DNA from: Maribacter spongiicola
GTDB lineage: Bacteria > Bacteroidota > Bacteroidia > Flavobacteriales > Flavobacteriaceae
Direction of reading: 5' to 3'
Assembly (NCBI RefSeq): GCF_004364165.1
Contig: NZ_SOAY01000018.1
Coordinates: forward strand, 30,057-94,056
DNA length: 64,000 bases
Shown here: positions 34,993-45,274 of the stretch, in pieces
Layout: each line of letters opens with the position of its first letter
Numbering within the stretch: position 1 is the first letter of the stretch
The notes under the pieces: generated by a model
Told to the model about the DNA's origin: nothing
Seen by the model: the letters and a program-made list of their open reading frames with translations, nothing else
Database searches by the model: none
Translations under genes and position numbers: made by a program

Positions 34993-37434
34993 TTAGAAAT
35001 TACCAATTCGTATAATATCTGCAAAAATACCAGAAGCTGTTACTGCAGCACCTGCACCTGCACCTTTGATGATCATTGGTTGATTAGGATATCTTTCTGT
35101 GTAAAAAAGCACTATGTTATCACTACCTTCTAAGTTGTAGAAATCATGCCCTTTTGGTATTTCCTGTAAACCTACACTTGCTTTACCATCATCGAACTGA
35201 GCAACATATTTCAATTTGCTATCTGCATGTTTTGCACTAGTAAACAGTGATTGAAAATGAGCTTCATTTTGAACTAAAGAAGCAAAAAACTCATCATTAT
35301 TGGCTGTGTTTAAACTTTCTTCAGGTAAAAACGGATTGTTGGTAATATCACTGATTTCCAATTGATTTCCACTCTCGCGAGCTAAGATTAAAATTTTACG
35401 CATTACATCAACGCCACTTAAATCAATTTTTGGATCAGGTTCTGTATATCCCTCTTCCTGAGCTTGTTTTACCACATCATGGAAGGTGGTTTTATCATTG
35501 AAGTTATTAAAAACAAAGTTTAAACTTCCTGAAAGAACAGCTTGAATTTTAAGAATTTTATCTCCTGATGCAATAAGGTGTTTTAAAGTATCTATAATTG
35601 GTAAACCCGCACCAACATTAGTTTCGAATAAGAAAGGAGCGTTATATGTTCTTGCTAGAGATTTTAAATGAGAATAGTTTTCGTAGGCAGAAGAACAAGC
35701 AATTTTATTACAAGTAACTACAGAAATACTATTGCTTAAATATTCACTATACGTTTTAGATACTTCTTCACTAGCAGTATTATCAACAAAAATGCTGTTT
35801 CTATAATTTAGGCTATTAACCATCTCTAAAAACTTCACCTTGTCGGCGTTTTCGCCTGCCGCAAGTTTAGCTGACCAATCATTTAAGTCTATCCCTTTTT
35901 CATCAAAAAGCATTGTTCTTGAGTTGGACATTCCTATTACTCGAATGTTCAATTTTAAATTCTCTTTCAAGAATTTACGTTGTTCTTTAATTTGCTCTAG
36001 AAACTTTGCGCCAACATTACCAACACCCATTACAAATAGGTTTAATTGCTTAATGTTTTCTTCAAAAAACTCTTCGTGCAATGCATTCAGTGCTTTTTTA
36101 ACATCCTTCTCATCAATAATACAAGAAATATTTCTTTCAGATGCACCTTGGGCAATCACCCTAATATTCACATTGTTTTTACCAAGGGTGCTAAACATTT
36201 TACCGCTCAAACCTTGGTGGCTTTTCATATTATCGCCAACTAGAGCAACGATAGCCAAATCTTTTTCAGGAATTACCTGTTTTATTCGACCTCTTTCAAT
36301 TTCATATTCAAAAGCTTCATTGACAATATTTACTGCCTTTTCAACATCATCGGCAGAAATACCTACGCAGATAGAATGCTCAGAAGACGCTTGTGTAATC
36401 AAAACCACACTAATATCTGCTTGAGAAAGAACCTCGAAAAATCGTTTTGAAATTCCTGGTATACCTACCATTCCTGGTCCTTCTAAAGAAAGCAATGCAA
36501 TATTGCCAATATGGCTTATACCACGAACGGTCTTTCCTTTTTCGTTTTTAGATTTTGTAATTAATGTACCAGCTTCATCAGGGCTAAAAGTGTTCTTAAT
36601 GACAATAGATATCCCTTTCGATAATACAGGTTGTATAGTAGGTGGGTAAAGTACTTTAGCACCAAAATGAGAAAGCTCCATAGCTTCCTCATACGAAATA
36701 TGTGGAATAGCTTTTGCTTGCTTCACCATTTTTGGGTTCGCAGTATACATACCACTAACATCTGTCCAAATCTCTAAAACATCTGCATCAATAGCAGCAG
36801 CATATATTGCTGCTGTATAATCAGAACCACCTCTACCTAAAGTAGTGGATACTCCTTCTTCAGAAGTAGCTATAAACCCTGGGCAAACGGTTACTTTTTT
36901 ATTTGAAGATTTGAAATAATCTACGCAATTAGCGTTAGTTTTTTCAAAGTTTACCACATTCTTGCCGTTAAGCTTATGTGTAATAATGAGTTCTCTACTA
37001 TCTTTAAATTCAGCGTCTAGTTTTTCGCTAATAAGGTATTCGCTAATAATGTAAGAAGAAAGAAGTTCGCCGTAGCTTACTATTTTATCTGATAATTTCG
37101 GCGTTATTTCTCCTATGAAAAAAGCACCTTCCAAAAGCGTTTCCAATACGTTGAACTCGCTCTTAACTTTGCTAAGAACTTTGCTTTGTGCCGTTACCGG
37201 TATTAATTCTTTAATAGTAGAAAGATGTCTTTCTTCTAATGTGCTAAGAATTTCTTTGTAAGATTGATCTTGGGTAGAAGCTAATGATCCAGCTTCTAAT
37301 AATAGATCTGTTACACCTCCTAAGGCTGAAACAACCAGAATAATAGGGTCGTTGTACTTAGAGATTATATTTTTAATTTTAATTATATTTTCAGGTTTGG
37401 CTACAGATGAGCCACCGAATTTTAGAACTTTCAT
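34993..37434 (-). CDS. thrA: Bifunctional aspartokinase / homoserine dehydrogenase I
   Basis: 813 residues. Aspartokinase N-terminal KFGGSSVA and LGRGGSDYTAA, two ACT regulatory segments around residues 310-460, then a homoserine dehydrogenase domain with GVGNVGAKFLEQ and the catalytic Lys region of the HSD family. Catalyses the first and third steps from aspartate to threonine. The Thr-rich leader peptide upstream implies attenuation by charged tRNA-Thr in addition to ACT feedback. Confidence 0.97.
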   Translation of the reverse strand: MKVLKFGGSSVAKPENIIKIKNIISKYNDPIILVVSALGGVTDLLLEAGSLASTQDQSYKEILSTLEERHLSTIKELIPVTAQSKVLSKVKSEFNVLETLLEGAFFIGEITPKLSDKIVSYGELLSSYIISEYLISEKLDAEFKDSRELIITHKLNGKNVVNFEKTNANCVDYFKSSNKKVTVCPGFIATSEEGVSTTLGRGGSDYTAAIYAAAIDADVLEIWTDVSGMYTANPKMVKQAKAIPHISYEEAMELSHFGAKVLYPPTIQPVLSKGISIVIKNTFSPDEAGTLITKSKNEKGKTVRGISHIGNIALLSLEGPGMVGIPGISKRFFEVLSQADISVVLITQASSEHSICVGISADDVEKAVNIVNEAFEYEIERGRIKQVIPEKDLAIVALVGDNMKSHQGLSGKMFSTLGKNNVNIRVIAQGASERNISCIIDEKDVKKALNALHEEFFEENIKQLNLFVMGVGNVGAKFLEQIKEQRKFLKENLKLNIRVIGMSNSRTMLFDEKGIDLNDWSAKLAAGENADKVKFLEMVNSLNYRNSIFVDNTASEEVSKTYSEYLSNSISVVTCNKIACSSAYENYSHLKSLARTYNAPFLFETNVGAGLPIIDTLKHLIASGDKILKIQAVLSGSLNFVFNNFNDKTTFHDVVKQAQEEGYTEPDPKIDLSGVDVMRKILILARESGNQLEISDITNNPFLPEESLNTANNDEFFASLVQNEAHFQSLFTSAKHADSKLKYVAQFDDGKASVGLQEIPKGHDFYNLEGSDNIVLFYTERYPNQPMIIKGAGAGAAVTASGIFADIIRIGNF

Positions 37435-37503
37435 GTTGTGAAATATTGACTTTGTAATTTAAGATATGGTGTAATTAAACACGGGTACGGAGAAATATAG
37501 TTT

Positions 37504-37596
37504 TTAACCCCAAAGGGTGAAAAATGCCGTAGCTGTACCATAAGTAATAGTAGCTGAAGTGAAATCGAATGTTATGTCTGTTTTATAGCAGTCCAT
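37504..37596 (-). CDS. thrL: Threonine operon leader peptide
   Basis: A 30-codon reading frame beginning ATG-Asp-Cys-Tyr at 37596 and ending TAA at 37504, with 8 Thr codons (positions 6, 9, 13, 16, 18, 21, 23, 27) and 2 Ile codons (8, 17). It starts about 20 bp after the consensus -7 box and ends 69 bp before the thrA ATG. Segments GGTAC and TACGG within the late leader codons can pair alternatively with the downstream CCGTACC, and TATGGT can pair with ACCATA. No classical terminator with a long U-tract was seen, so control could be through the thrA start region. The name follows the enterobacterial analogue; homology is not implied. Confidence 0.8.
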   Translation of the reverse strand: MDCYKTDITFDFTSATITYGTATAFFTLWG

Positions 37597-37616
37597 AAAT
37601 ACTAATAGTTGAAAAT

Positions 37617-37647
37617 CAAATGTAGTACATTTGGTATCTTAATCAAA
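37617..37647 (-). promoter_or_regulatory. Consensus promoter of the thr operon
   Basis: Minus-strand TTTG (37644-37647), spacer of exactly 19 bp, TACATTTG (37617-37624): a full match to the Bacteroidota consensus, about 20 bp upstream of the leader ATG. Confidence 0.75.
37626..37633 (+). promoter_or_regulatory. Candidate -7 element for nnrDE
   Basis: TACATTTG on the plus strand, directly adjoining the minus-strand thr -7 box; together they form CAAATGTAGTACATTTG. No good -33 is seen in this direction. The nnr ATG is at 37703. Confidence 0.4.
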
Positions 37648-37702
37648 TGATTCCACAATTTTTTACGGAATCGTTACTTTTTAGCTGTAAAAAAAATAAA
37701 GA

Positions 37703-39250
37703 ATGAAATTATATAGTGCAAAACAGATTTATAAGGCAGATCAGATTTCTATTAAAAAAGAGGAAATAGGCAGTAATGAATTAATGGAACGCGCAGCCTT
37801 GCAGCTCTTCAATTGGATGCATTTGCGTATGCAGGGTGCACCTGTGAAAATACATTTATTCTGTGGTATTGGTAATAATGGGGGAGATGGTATTGCCCTT
37901 GCCAGGCATCTTGTAGATCATGGTTATAATGTAGAAGTGTATGTTATTAATTATAGTGAGAAGCGCTCAAAAGATTTTCTTATAAACTTAGATAGATTAA
38001 AAGATCGCAAGGTATGGCCGCATTTTATGAATTCTGATGATGAACTGCCAGAAATTGGTAGAGAAGATATTATCGTAGATGGAATTTTTGGAATAGGATT
38101 AAATAGAACACCAGATGCATGGGGGGTTAAGGTAATTCAGCATTTAAATAATTCTCAAGCATTCATATTATCTATTGATATTCCCTCGGGATTATTCACC
38201 GATCAAGGTCCGGAAGATTTCGATGCAATTATAAAATCTAATTTTGTATTGAGTTTTCAAACTCCAAAGTTGGTGTTCTTTTTACCTGAAACCGGAAAAT
38301 ATATAGAACAGTGGGAAGTATTAGATATAGGTTTAGACCCAGAGTATTTGATGAATACCGAAACTGAATATGAATTGATCGGCAAGAACGAAGTACTCAC
38401 ATTATATAAACCTCGTGACAAATATGGTCATAAGGGTACGTATGGTCATTCGTTGCTTATAGGAGGTAGCTATGGTAAAATGGGTTCTGTTTGTTTGTCG
38501 TCTAAAGCTGCGCTTTATTCAGGTAGTGGTTTAGTAACGTCTTATGTTCCAAAAATAGGCGATACTATTCTGCAAACATCTTTGCCTGAAATCATGGTTC
38601 TAACTGATGCCAATGAAAATGAACTAACGGATATAAAATTTGATATAGAGCCGTCTGTTGTTGGAGTGGGAGTAGGTATCGGAACCAGTGAGGCTACTGT
38701 AAATGCTTTATCTGGTTTTTTGAAAAGTAATAAGCTCCCATTGGTACTTGATGCCGATGCACTTAATATTCTTTCTCAGCATAAAGATTTATTGAAAGAA
38801 TTGCCAGAAGATTCTATTTTGACTCCGCATCCAAAGGAGTTAGAACGATTAATTGGTAAATGGAAAGACGACTTTGAAAAATTGACCAAGGTCAAAAAGT
38901 TTTCTAAAAAGTATAAGTGCATAGTAGTTATTAAAGGCGCACATACAATTATAGTTCAGAATGAAAAAGGTTATGTAAATACAACCGGAAACCCTGGTAT
39001 GGCTACAGCAGGAAGTGGCGATGTCTTAACGGGTATAATAACAGGTCTAAGGGCTCAGGGTTATCCTGCTTTAGATGCAGCAATATTCGGAGTCTACTTG
39101 CATGGTAGAGCAGGTGATATTGCGGTAGAATCTACAGGTTTTCAATCTTTAACAGCATCGCATCTAATAGATAATTTAGCTGGTGCGTATTTAGATTTAT
39201 TTAAAATGCCCGAACAACCTGTAGTAGAAGAAGAAAATCAACCAAGTTGA
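37703..39250 (+). CDS. nnr: Bifunctional NAD(P)H-hydrate epimerase/dehydratase
   Basis: 515 residues. N-terminal YjeF_N epimerase domain with NNGGDG at 58-63 and IVDGIFGIGLNR, then a C-terminal ribokinase-like dehydratase with GHKGTYGHSLLIGGSYGKMG, LTPHPKELER and GNPGMATAGSGDVLTG near 430-447. Repairs NAD(P)H hydrates. It is divergent from thrA, with adjoining promoter boxes. Confidence 0.95.
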   Translation: MKLYSAKQIYKADQISIKKEEIGSNELMERAALQLFNWMHLRMQGAPVKIHLFCGIGNNGGDGIALARHLVDHGYNVEVYVINYSEKRSKDFLINLDRLKDRKVWPHFMNSDDELPEIGREDIIVDGIFGIGLNRTPDAWGVKVIQHLNNSQAFILSIDIPSGLFTDQGPEDFDAIIKSNFVLSFQTPKLVFFLPETGKYIEQWEVLDIGLDPEYLMNTETEYELIGKNEVLTLYKPRDKYGHKGTYGHSLLIGGSYGKMGSVCLSSKAALYSGSGLVTSYVPKIGDTILQTSLPEIMVLTDANENELTDIKFDIEPSVVGVGVGIGTSEATVNALSGFLKSNKLPLVLDADALNILSQHKDLLKELPEDSILTPHPKELERLIGKWKDDFEKLTKVKKFSKKYKCIVVIKGAHTIIVQNEKGYVNTTGNPGMATAGSGDVLTGIITGLRAQGYPALDAAIFGVYLHGRAGDIAVESTGFQSLTASHLIDNLAGAYLDLFKMPEQPVVEEENQPS

Positions 39251-39257
39251 TTTTCTT

Positions 39258-39656
39258 TTAAGAGTTAACTCTTCTTTTTACCCATTTTAAAGCATTATCA
39301 TATTCAATGAAAAACTTCATAGGTTTTTTGTAGAACAGTTTTTCAATCTTAAAGTTATGCATGTCTATCTCTTTAACAGAAACAATAGCAAAAGCTTTAA
39401 GATTGTCTAATTGCTTAAGATAGTTATATATGGTGGGATCAATCGCAAAAGAATTTTTTCGTAGACTAATAAAACCGAAGTTTTTATCTCTGAAGTGAAT
39501 TTCAGAAATACCAATAATTTGATATGCTCTTTCTAGAGTTAACGTAGCTCCTTCATCAAAGATGGATACCATGTAGTTCTCATATACTTGAATTTTTCCT
39601 GTTTCTAATTCGTATTCCCTTACAATTACCTTCTTCTTGGTAGATTCAATCTTCAT
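39258..39656 (-). CDS. Unknown small protein, possibly SpoIIAA/STAS-like
   Basis: 132 residues, soluble, basic at both ends. The strand-helix pattern with a late FFIEYDNALKWVKRRV resembles the C-terminal helix of SpoIIAA-like proteins, but I cannot name a family with confidence. It is convergent with nnr (7-bp gap) and lies downstream of clpC on the same strand, separated by a strong terminator. Confidence 0.7.
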   Translation of the reverse strand: MKIESTKKKVIVREYELETGKIQVYENYMVSIFDEGATLTLERAYQIIGISEIHFRDKNFGFISLRKNSFAIDPTIYNYLKQLDNLKAFAIVSVKEIDMHNFKIEKLFYKKPMKFFIEYDNALKWVKRRVNS

Positions 39657-39810
39657 TCTATTCGTATTAATATAGTGTGTCTGAAGCGAAAGTAAAAGGA
39701 ACTACATTCTCAAGGTAAATTTTTAGTTTAAACGCGAAAATATCGTTCATACTGCGTATGGCTACTATTCAGTGTGTTTTTATTCTTACAATTAAAAATG
39801 AATTGTACGA

Positions 39811-39841
39811 AAAAGGAGCCCTACATTAGGGCTCCTTTTTT
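39811..39841. terminator. Terminator downstream of clpC
   Basis: AAAAGGAGCCC pairs with GGGCTCCTTTT around a 6-nt loop, with T-runs on both strands. It lies just before the clpC stop in the minus direction. Confidence 0.9.
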
Positions 39842-39862
39842 AAATTTAAGTAAAATAAATAC

Positions 39863-42415
39863 CTAGGTTTTAGGTGATTCTTCTTCTGCTTTTTCAATTT
39901 TAATAGTAAGCTCTTCACTTTTCTTATCAAGATCGATGTAAATACTATCGCCCTCTTTAAGCTTAGAATTCACTATTTCTTCCGCTAAGGCGTCTTCAAT
40001 GTATTTTTGTATTGCTCTTTTAAGCGGTCTAGCTCCGTACTGTTTGTCAAAGCCTTTCTCTGCAATATAATCCTTAGCTTCATCAGTAAGATTCAAGTGG
40101 TAACCAATATCCTTGATTCTTTTAAACAATTTAGCTAATTCAATATCTATAATCTTATGAATGTCTTCTCTTTCAAGAGCATTGAAAACAATAACATCAT
40201 CAATTCTATTCAAGAATTCAGGAGCGAAAGCTTTTTTCAATGCATTTTCTATAACACCTTTTTGATGAGAGTCTTCTTGAGATTTTTTGGCTGAAGTACC
40301 GAAACCGACACCTTGACCAAAGTCTTTCAATTGTCTTGCTCCGATATTTGAAGTCATAATGATAATCGTATTTCTAAAATCAATTTTACGACCAAGACTA
40401 TCAGTTAAGAAACCATCATCCAATACCTGTAAAAGCATATTGAACACATCTGGATGCGCTTTTTCAACCTCATCAAGTAAAATTACGGCGTAAGGTTTTC
40501 TTCTAACTTTCTCCGTTAACTGACCGCCTTCTTCATAACCAACGTATCCTGGAGGTGCACCAACTAATCTAGAAATAGCGAACTTCTCCATATACTCACT
40601 CATATCTATACGAATAAGTGCATCTTCTGAATCAAAAAGCTCTTTCGCCAATACTTTAGCTAATTGAGTTTTACCAACACCTGTTTGCCCTAAAAATATA
40701 AACGAACCAATTGGCTTGTTAGGATCTTTTAGTCCTGCTCTATTACGTTGAATTGCTTTAGAAACTTTGGCAACTGCTTCGTTTTGTCCGATTACGTTCG
40801 ATTTGATTAGCTCTGGTAATCCCGCTAACTTGTTACTTTCTGTTTGTGCAATTCTGTTAACAGGTATACCGCTCATCATAGAAACAACATCGGCAACATT
40901 ATCTTCGCTAACAGTCTCTTTGTTCAGCTTACTATCATCTTCCCAACGCTCTTGAGCAATAGCAAGATCTTTTTCTAGACTTTTCTCGTCATCACGCAAC
41001 TTAGCAGCTTCTTCATATTTCTGCTTCTTAACAACACTGTTTTTGAGCTCACGTACATCTTCTAATTTCTTTTCCAATTCAAGAATTTGTTTAGGAACAT
41101 CCATATTAACGATGTGCACACGAGAGCCAGCTTCGTCAAGGGCATCAATAGCTTTGTCTGGTAAAAAACGATCAGTCATGTACCTATTTGTTAATTTAAC
41201 ACAAGCTTCAATAGCTTCGTCAGTATAGGTTACATTATGGTGATCTTCGTATTTACCTTTTATATTATGTAAGATTTCAATTGTTTCATCAACTGTAGTT
41301 GGCTCAACAATTACTTTTTGAAAACGTCTTTCCAAAGCGCCATCCTTTTCAATATACTGTCGGTATTCGTCAAGGGTTGTTGCACCAATACATTGAATTT
41401 CACCTCTTGCCAATGCTGGTTTGAACATGTTCGAGGCATCTAAACTTCCTGTAGCTCCACCTGCGCCAACAATGGTATGAATTTCATCTATGAATAAAAT
41501 TACATCATCATTTTTCTCAAGTTCGTTCATTACTGCCTTCATTCGCTCTTCGAACTGTCCACGATATTTCGTACCAGCAACTAAAGATGCTAGATCAAGT
41601 GTAACAACTCTTTTGTTAAAAAGAATTCTTGAAACTTTCTTGTTAACTATACGTAATGCAAGACCTTCGGCAATGGCACTTTTACCAACACCTGGCTCAC
41701 CAATAAGCAATGGGTTGTTCTTTTTCCTTCTACTAAGAATTTGAGAAACCCTTTCAATTTCTTTTTCTCTACCAACAACTGGGTCTAGTTTATTTTCCTC
41801 GGCCATTTGGGTAAGGTCTCTACCGAAGTTATCTAATACCGGAGTTTTAGATTTCTTAGTGCCTTTTTGGCTAGAAGCGGCACCAAAAGTACTTTCTTTA
41901 CCTTCATTGGCATCTTCAGAATCACTAGGAAAAGATTCGGCCGTTGGGCCGTCGACCATATCGTCGTCGCTTGTAATCATAAATTTAAACTGTTCTTTTA
42001 CACCGTCATAGTCAACTTTTAGCTTGTGTAAAAGTTTTGTAGTCGGGTCATTTTCATTTCTAAGAATACAAAGCAAGAGGTGCGCAGTATTAATAGAGGA
42101 GCTTTGAAAAAGCTTAGCTTCTAAAAATGTTGTTTTTAAAGCACGTTCTGCCTGTCTCGTTAGGTGTAAATTCTTTTTATCTTTTTGTACGCCACTAGCG
42201 TTAGGGTTCGAAGGACTAAGAATTTCTACTTTTCTACGTAGATGTTCTAAATCAACTTCTAAAGCATCTAAAATGCTTATAGCCTTCCCGTTTCCATCTC
42301 TAAGAAGCCCTAGCATGAGGTGCTCGGTACCGATAAAATCGTGACCAAGTCGCAATGCTTCCTCTTTGCTATATGCAATTACATCCTTTACTCTTGGGGA
42401 AAAATTATCATCCAT
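39863..42415 (-). CDS. clpC: ATP-dependent Clp protease ATP-binding subunit ClpC
   Basis: 850 residues. Two ClpN repeats (1-145), first AAA+ module with Walker A GEPGVGKS (239-246), a UVR-like middle domain ([22 protein letters not shown] near 440-470), second AAA+ module with GQTGVGKT near residue 575, and a ClpB D2-small domain. Unfolds substrates for ClpP. It is divergent from gyrA. Confidence 0.95.
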   Translation of the reverse strand: MDDNFSPRVKDVIAYSKEEALRLGHDFIGTEHLMLGLLRDGNGKAISILDALEVDLEHLRRKVEILSPSNPNASGVQKDKKNLHLTRQAERALKTTFLEAKLFQSSSINTAHLLLCILRNENDPTTKLLHKLKVDYDGVKEQFKFMITSDDDMVDGPTAESFPSDSEDANEGKESTFGAASSQKGTKKSKTPVLDNFGRDLTQMAEENKLDPVVGREKEIERVSQILSRRKKNNPLLIGEPGVGKSAIAEGLALRIVNKKVSRILFNKRVVTLDLASLVAGTKYRGQFEERMKAVMNELEKNDDVILFIDEIHTIVGAGGATGSLDASNMFKPALARGEIQCIGATTLDEYRQYIEKDGALERRFQKVIVEPTTVDETIEILHNIKGKYEDHHNVTYTDEAIEACVKLTNRYMTDRFLPDKAIDALDEAGSRVHIVNMDVPKQILELEKKLEDVRELKNSVVKKQKYEEAAKLRDDEKSLEKDLAIAQERWEDDSKLNKETVSEDNVADVVSMMSGIPVNRIAQTESNKLAGLPELIKSNVIGQNEAVAKVSKAIQRNRAGLKDPNKPIGSFIFLGQTGVGKTQLAKVLAKELFDSEDALIRIDMSEYMEKFAISRLVGAPPGYVGYEEGGQLTEKVRRKPYAVILLDEVEKAHPDVFNMLLQVLDDGFLTDSLGRKIDFRNTIIIMTSNIGARQLKDFGQGVGFGTSAKKSQEDSHQKGVIENALKKAFAPEFLNRIDDVIVFNALEREDIHKIIDIELAKLFKRIKDIGYHLNLTDEAKDYIAEKGFDKQYGARPLKRAIQKYIEDALAEEIVNSKLKEGDSIYIDLDKKSEELTIKIEKAEEESPKT

Positions 42416-42674
42416 ATACTATATTATCTACTATAAAATTACTAAATCTCATCCAATCCATGGCAAATACCGTACCTATAATCGTTAAAGTTATTGTAAA
42501 ACCCATTAAATGTGCCTGTATTGTGACTCAAATTAGAATATAAATTGAAAATTAACACAAGTCTACAAAGTGTTAATAAAAAATAACATTATTAAAAGCA
42601 CTTATTCTTAAAACGCTCAGGATTTAAGTATATTGGCATGCTTTTTTACTAATTAAAAAACAGAAGATTTTAAA

Positions 42675-45233
42675 ATGGCTGACGGTGAAAAATTGATTCC
42701 TATTAATATTGAAGATGAAATGAAATCTGCCTACATTGATTACTCAATGTCGGTCATTGTGTCACGAGCCCTGCCAGACGTCAGGGACGGATTGAAACCC
42801 GTGCACAGAAGAGTTTTATTTGGAATGCATGAATTAGGGGTTAGAAGTAATAGCTCTCATAAAAAATCTGCGCGTATTGTCGGGGAGGTTTTAGGTAAGT
42901 ATCACCCACACGGGGATACTTCGGTTTATGATGCAATGGTGCGTATGGCTCAAGAATGGAGTTTGCGTTATATGCTTGTAGATGGTCAAGGTAACTTTGG
43001 TTCTATAGATGGTGATAGCCCTGCAGCAATGCGTTATACGGAAGCCCGTATGCGTAAGATTGCAGATGATATGCTTTCTGATATCGAAAAAGAAACGGTA
43101 GACTATCAATTGAATTTTGATGATTCATTAAAAGAACCTACGGTATTACCAACTAGAGTTCCGAACCTTTTGGTTAACGGGGCGTCTGGTATTGCAGTAG
43201 GTATGGCTACCAACATGCCACCTCATAACCTTTCCGAAGTTGTCGATGGTACGGTTGCCTATATAGATAATAATGATATTGAGATTGATGAGCTAATTAC
43301 CCATATAAAAGCTCCAGATTTTCCAACAGGTGGAATTATCTATGGCTATGATGGGGTGAAAGAGGCTTTTCATACGGGTAGAGGTCGTGTGATGATGCGT
43401 GCAAAGGCAACTTTCGAAGAAGTTCAAGGTAGAGAGTGTATAATTGTTCATGAAATTCCTTATCAAGTCAATAAGGCAGACATGATCAAGAAGACTGCCG
43501 ATCTTGTAAATGATAAGAAGATCGAGGGAATTTCAAATATTAGGGACGAATCTGACCGTAACGGTATGCGAATCGTTTATATCTTAAAAAGAGATGCAAT
43601 ACCTAATATTGTATTGAACATGTTGTTTAAGTATACAGCATTGCAAACTTCATTTAGTGTTAATAACATTGCCTTGGTGAATGGAAGGCCTCAGTTATTG
43701 AATGTGAAGGAAATGATCCATTATTTTGTGGAGCATAGACATGAAGTTGTGGTTAGACGAACTCAGTTCGAATTAAAAAAGGCTGAAGATCGCGCGCATA
43801 TTTTAGAAGGATTGATAATTGCTTCTGATAATATAGATGAAGTAATTGCTATTATTAGAGCATCGAATAATGCTGATGAAGCTCGTGCAAACTTGATGGA
43901 ACGCTTTAAGTTAAGTGAAATTCAGGCAAAAGCGATCGTAGAAATGCGACTACGTCAGCTTACCGGTCTTGAGCAAGATAAGCTTAGAACCGAATACGAT
44001 GAAATAATTCTTTTAATAGCCGATTTAAAAGACATACTTGATAAAAAAGAACGCAGAATGCAAATCATTAAGGATGAATTGCAGGAGATAAAAGGTAAGT
44101 ACGGAGATGAAAGAAGGTCTGTAATTAACTTTGCAGGTGGTGATCTTAGTATGGAAGATATGATCCCAGATGAGCAAGTGGTAATTACCATTTCTCATGC
44201 CGGTTATATAAAAAGAACTCCGTTATCAGAATATAAAACACAGAATAGAGGTGGAGTAGGTCAAAAAGCATCTTCGACTAGAAATGAAGATTTCTTAGAA
44301 CATCTTTTTGTTGGCACAAATCACCAATATATGTTGTTTTTTACGCAAAAAGGGAAATGTTTCTGGATGCGGGTTTTTGAAATACCCGAAGGAAGTAGAA
44401 CCTCAAAAGGTAGAGCGATACAGAATTTGATAAATATTGAGCAAGATGATAGTGTAAAAGCTTTTATCTGTACGCAAGATTTAAAAGATGAAGAATATGT
44501 AAACGGTCACTTTGTCATTATGGCTACTAAAAAAGGTATCGTTAAGAAGACCTCGTTAGAGCAATATTCAAGACCACGTCAAAATGGTATAAATGCAATT
44601 ACTGTGCGTGACGGTGATGAATTGCTTGAAGCAAAATTAACCACCGGGACTAGTGAAATTTTCTTAGGTCTTAAGTCTGGTAAAGCAATTCGTTTTGAAG
44701 AAAGTAAGACCAGACCAATGGGTAGAAATGCATCTGGTGTCAGGGGTATTACTTTGGCTAACGATGACGATGAGGTAATCGGTATGATATCGGTTCATAA
44801 TCTTGAAGATGAAATTTTAGTAGTTTCTGAAAAAGGATATGGTAAACGTTCAAGTATAGAAGATTATAGAGTTACTAATAGAGGAGGTAAAGGTGTTAAA
44901 ACTATAAGTGTTACTGACAAAACTGGTGGCTTGGTAGCTATTAAAAATGTTACTGACTCAGATGATTTAATGATTATCAACAAATCTGGTATTGCAATTC
45001 GTTTGAGCGTAGAAGATCTACGTGTTATGGGTAGAGCAACACAAGGTGTGCGATTGATAAACATTAAAGGTAGCGACTCTATTGCTGCTGTTGCCAAGGT
45101 AATGAAAGATGAGGATGATTTGGAAGAATCTGAAATACTTAATATTGAGGTAGATGCAGAAGATGGCACGGAGATTGATAATTCTGAATCGGAAGACGGC
45201 ACAGAGATTGATAATTCTGATACCGAAGAATAA
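42675..45233 (+). CDS. gyrA: DNA gyrase subunit A
   Basis: 852 residues. Winged-helix/tower domain with catalytic Tyr121 in [10 protein letters not shown], and a QRDR reading HGDTSVYD: Thr82 at the E. coli Ser83 equivalent and Asp86 at Asp87. The C-terminal beta-pinwheel carries a GyrA-box-like QNRGGVG. The last 30 residues are an acidic tail built from an 11-residue unit repeated twice. Introduces negative supercoils with GyrB. Confidence 0.96.
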   Translation: MADGEKLIPINIEDEMKSAYIDYSMSVIVSRALPDVRDGLKPVHRRVLFGMHELGVRSNSSHKKSARIVGEVLGKYHPHGDTSVYDAMVRMAQEWSLRYMLVDGQGNFGSIDGDSPAAMRYTEARMRKIADDMLSDIEKETVDYQLNFDDSLKEPTVLPTRVPNLLVNGASGIAVGMATNMPPHNLSEVVDGTVAYIDNNDIEIDELITHIKAPDFPTGGIIYGYDGVKEAFHTGRGRVMMRAKATFEEVQGRECIIVHEIPYQVNKADMIKKTADLVNDKKIEGISNIRDESDRNGMRIVYILKRDAIPNIVLNMLFKYTALQTSFSVNNIALVNGRPQLLNVKEMIHYFVEHRHEVVVRRTQFELKKAEDRAHILEGLIIASDNIDEVIAIIRASNNADEARANLMERFKLSEIQAKAIVEMRLRQLTGLEQDKLRTEYDEIILLIADLKDILDKKERRMQIIKDELQEIKGKYGDERRSVINFAGGDLSMEDMIPDEQVVITISHAGYIKRTPLSEYKTQNRGGVGQKASSTRNEDFLEHLFVGTNHQYMLFFTQKGKCFWMRVFEIPEGSRTSKGRAIQNLINIEQDDSVKAFICTQDLKDEEYVNGHFVIMATKKGIVKKTSLEQYSRPRQNGINAITVRDGDELLEAKLTTGTSEIFLGLKSGKAIRFEESKTRPMGRNASGVRGITLANDDDEVIGMISVHNLEDEILVVSEKGYGKRSSIEDYRVTNRGGKGVKTISVTDKTGGLVAIKNVTDSDDLMIINKSGIAIRLSVEDLRVMGRATQGVRLINIKGSDSIAAVAKVMKDEDDLEESEILNIEVDAEDGTEIDNSESEDGTEIDNSDTEE
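45159..45224 (+). repeat. 33-bp tandem duplication in the gyrA 3' end
   Basis: Two copies of a 33-bp unit (45159-45191 and 45192-45224) encode the 11-residue unit [11 protein letters not shown] twice; copies differ at a few silent and one or two coding positions. The frame is preserved. Confidence 0.9.
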
Positions 45234-45274
45234 ACATCATAAATTTTTAAACACTAATAATTAATATATTAAAA

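Noticed and set aside
35840..36424. 194-codon plus-strand frame opposite thrA
   Set aside because: Antisense shadow of a fully conserved gene; no start signal or family resemblance.
39260..39273. AAGAGTTAACTCTT palindrome as a terminator or operator
   Set aside because: No loop or T-run, and it lies at the overlapping ends of two convergent genes; likely chance or coding constraint.
42355..42543. Plus-strand frame across the clpC start
   Set aside because: Overlaps the conserved clpC N-terminus and lacks a promoter or coding character.
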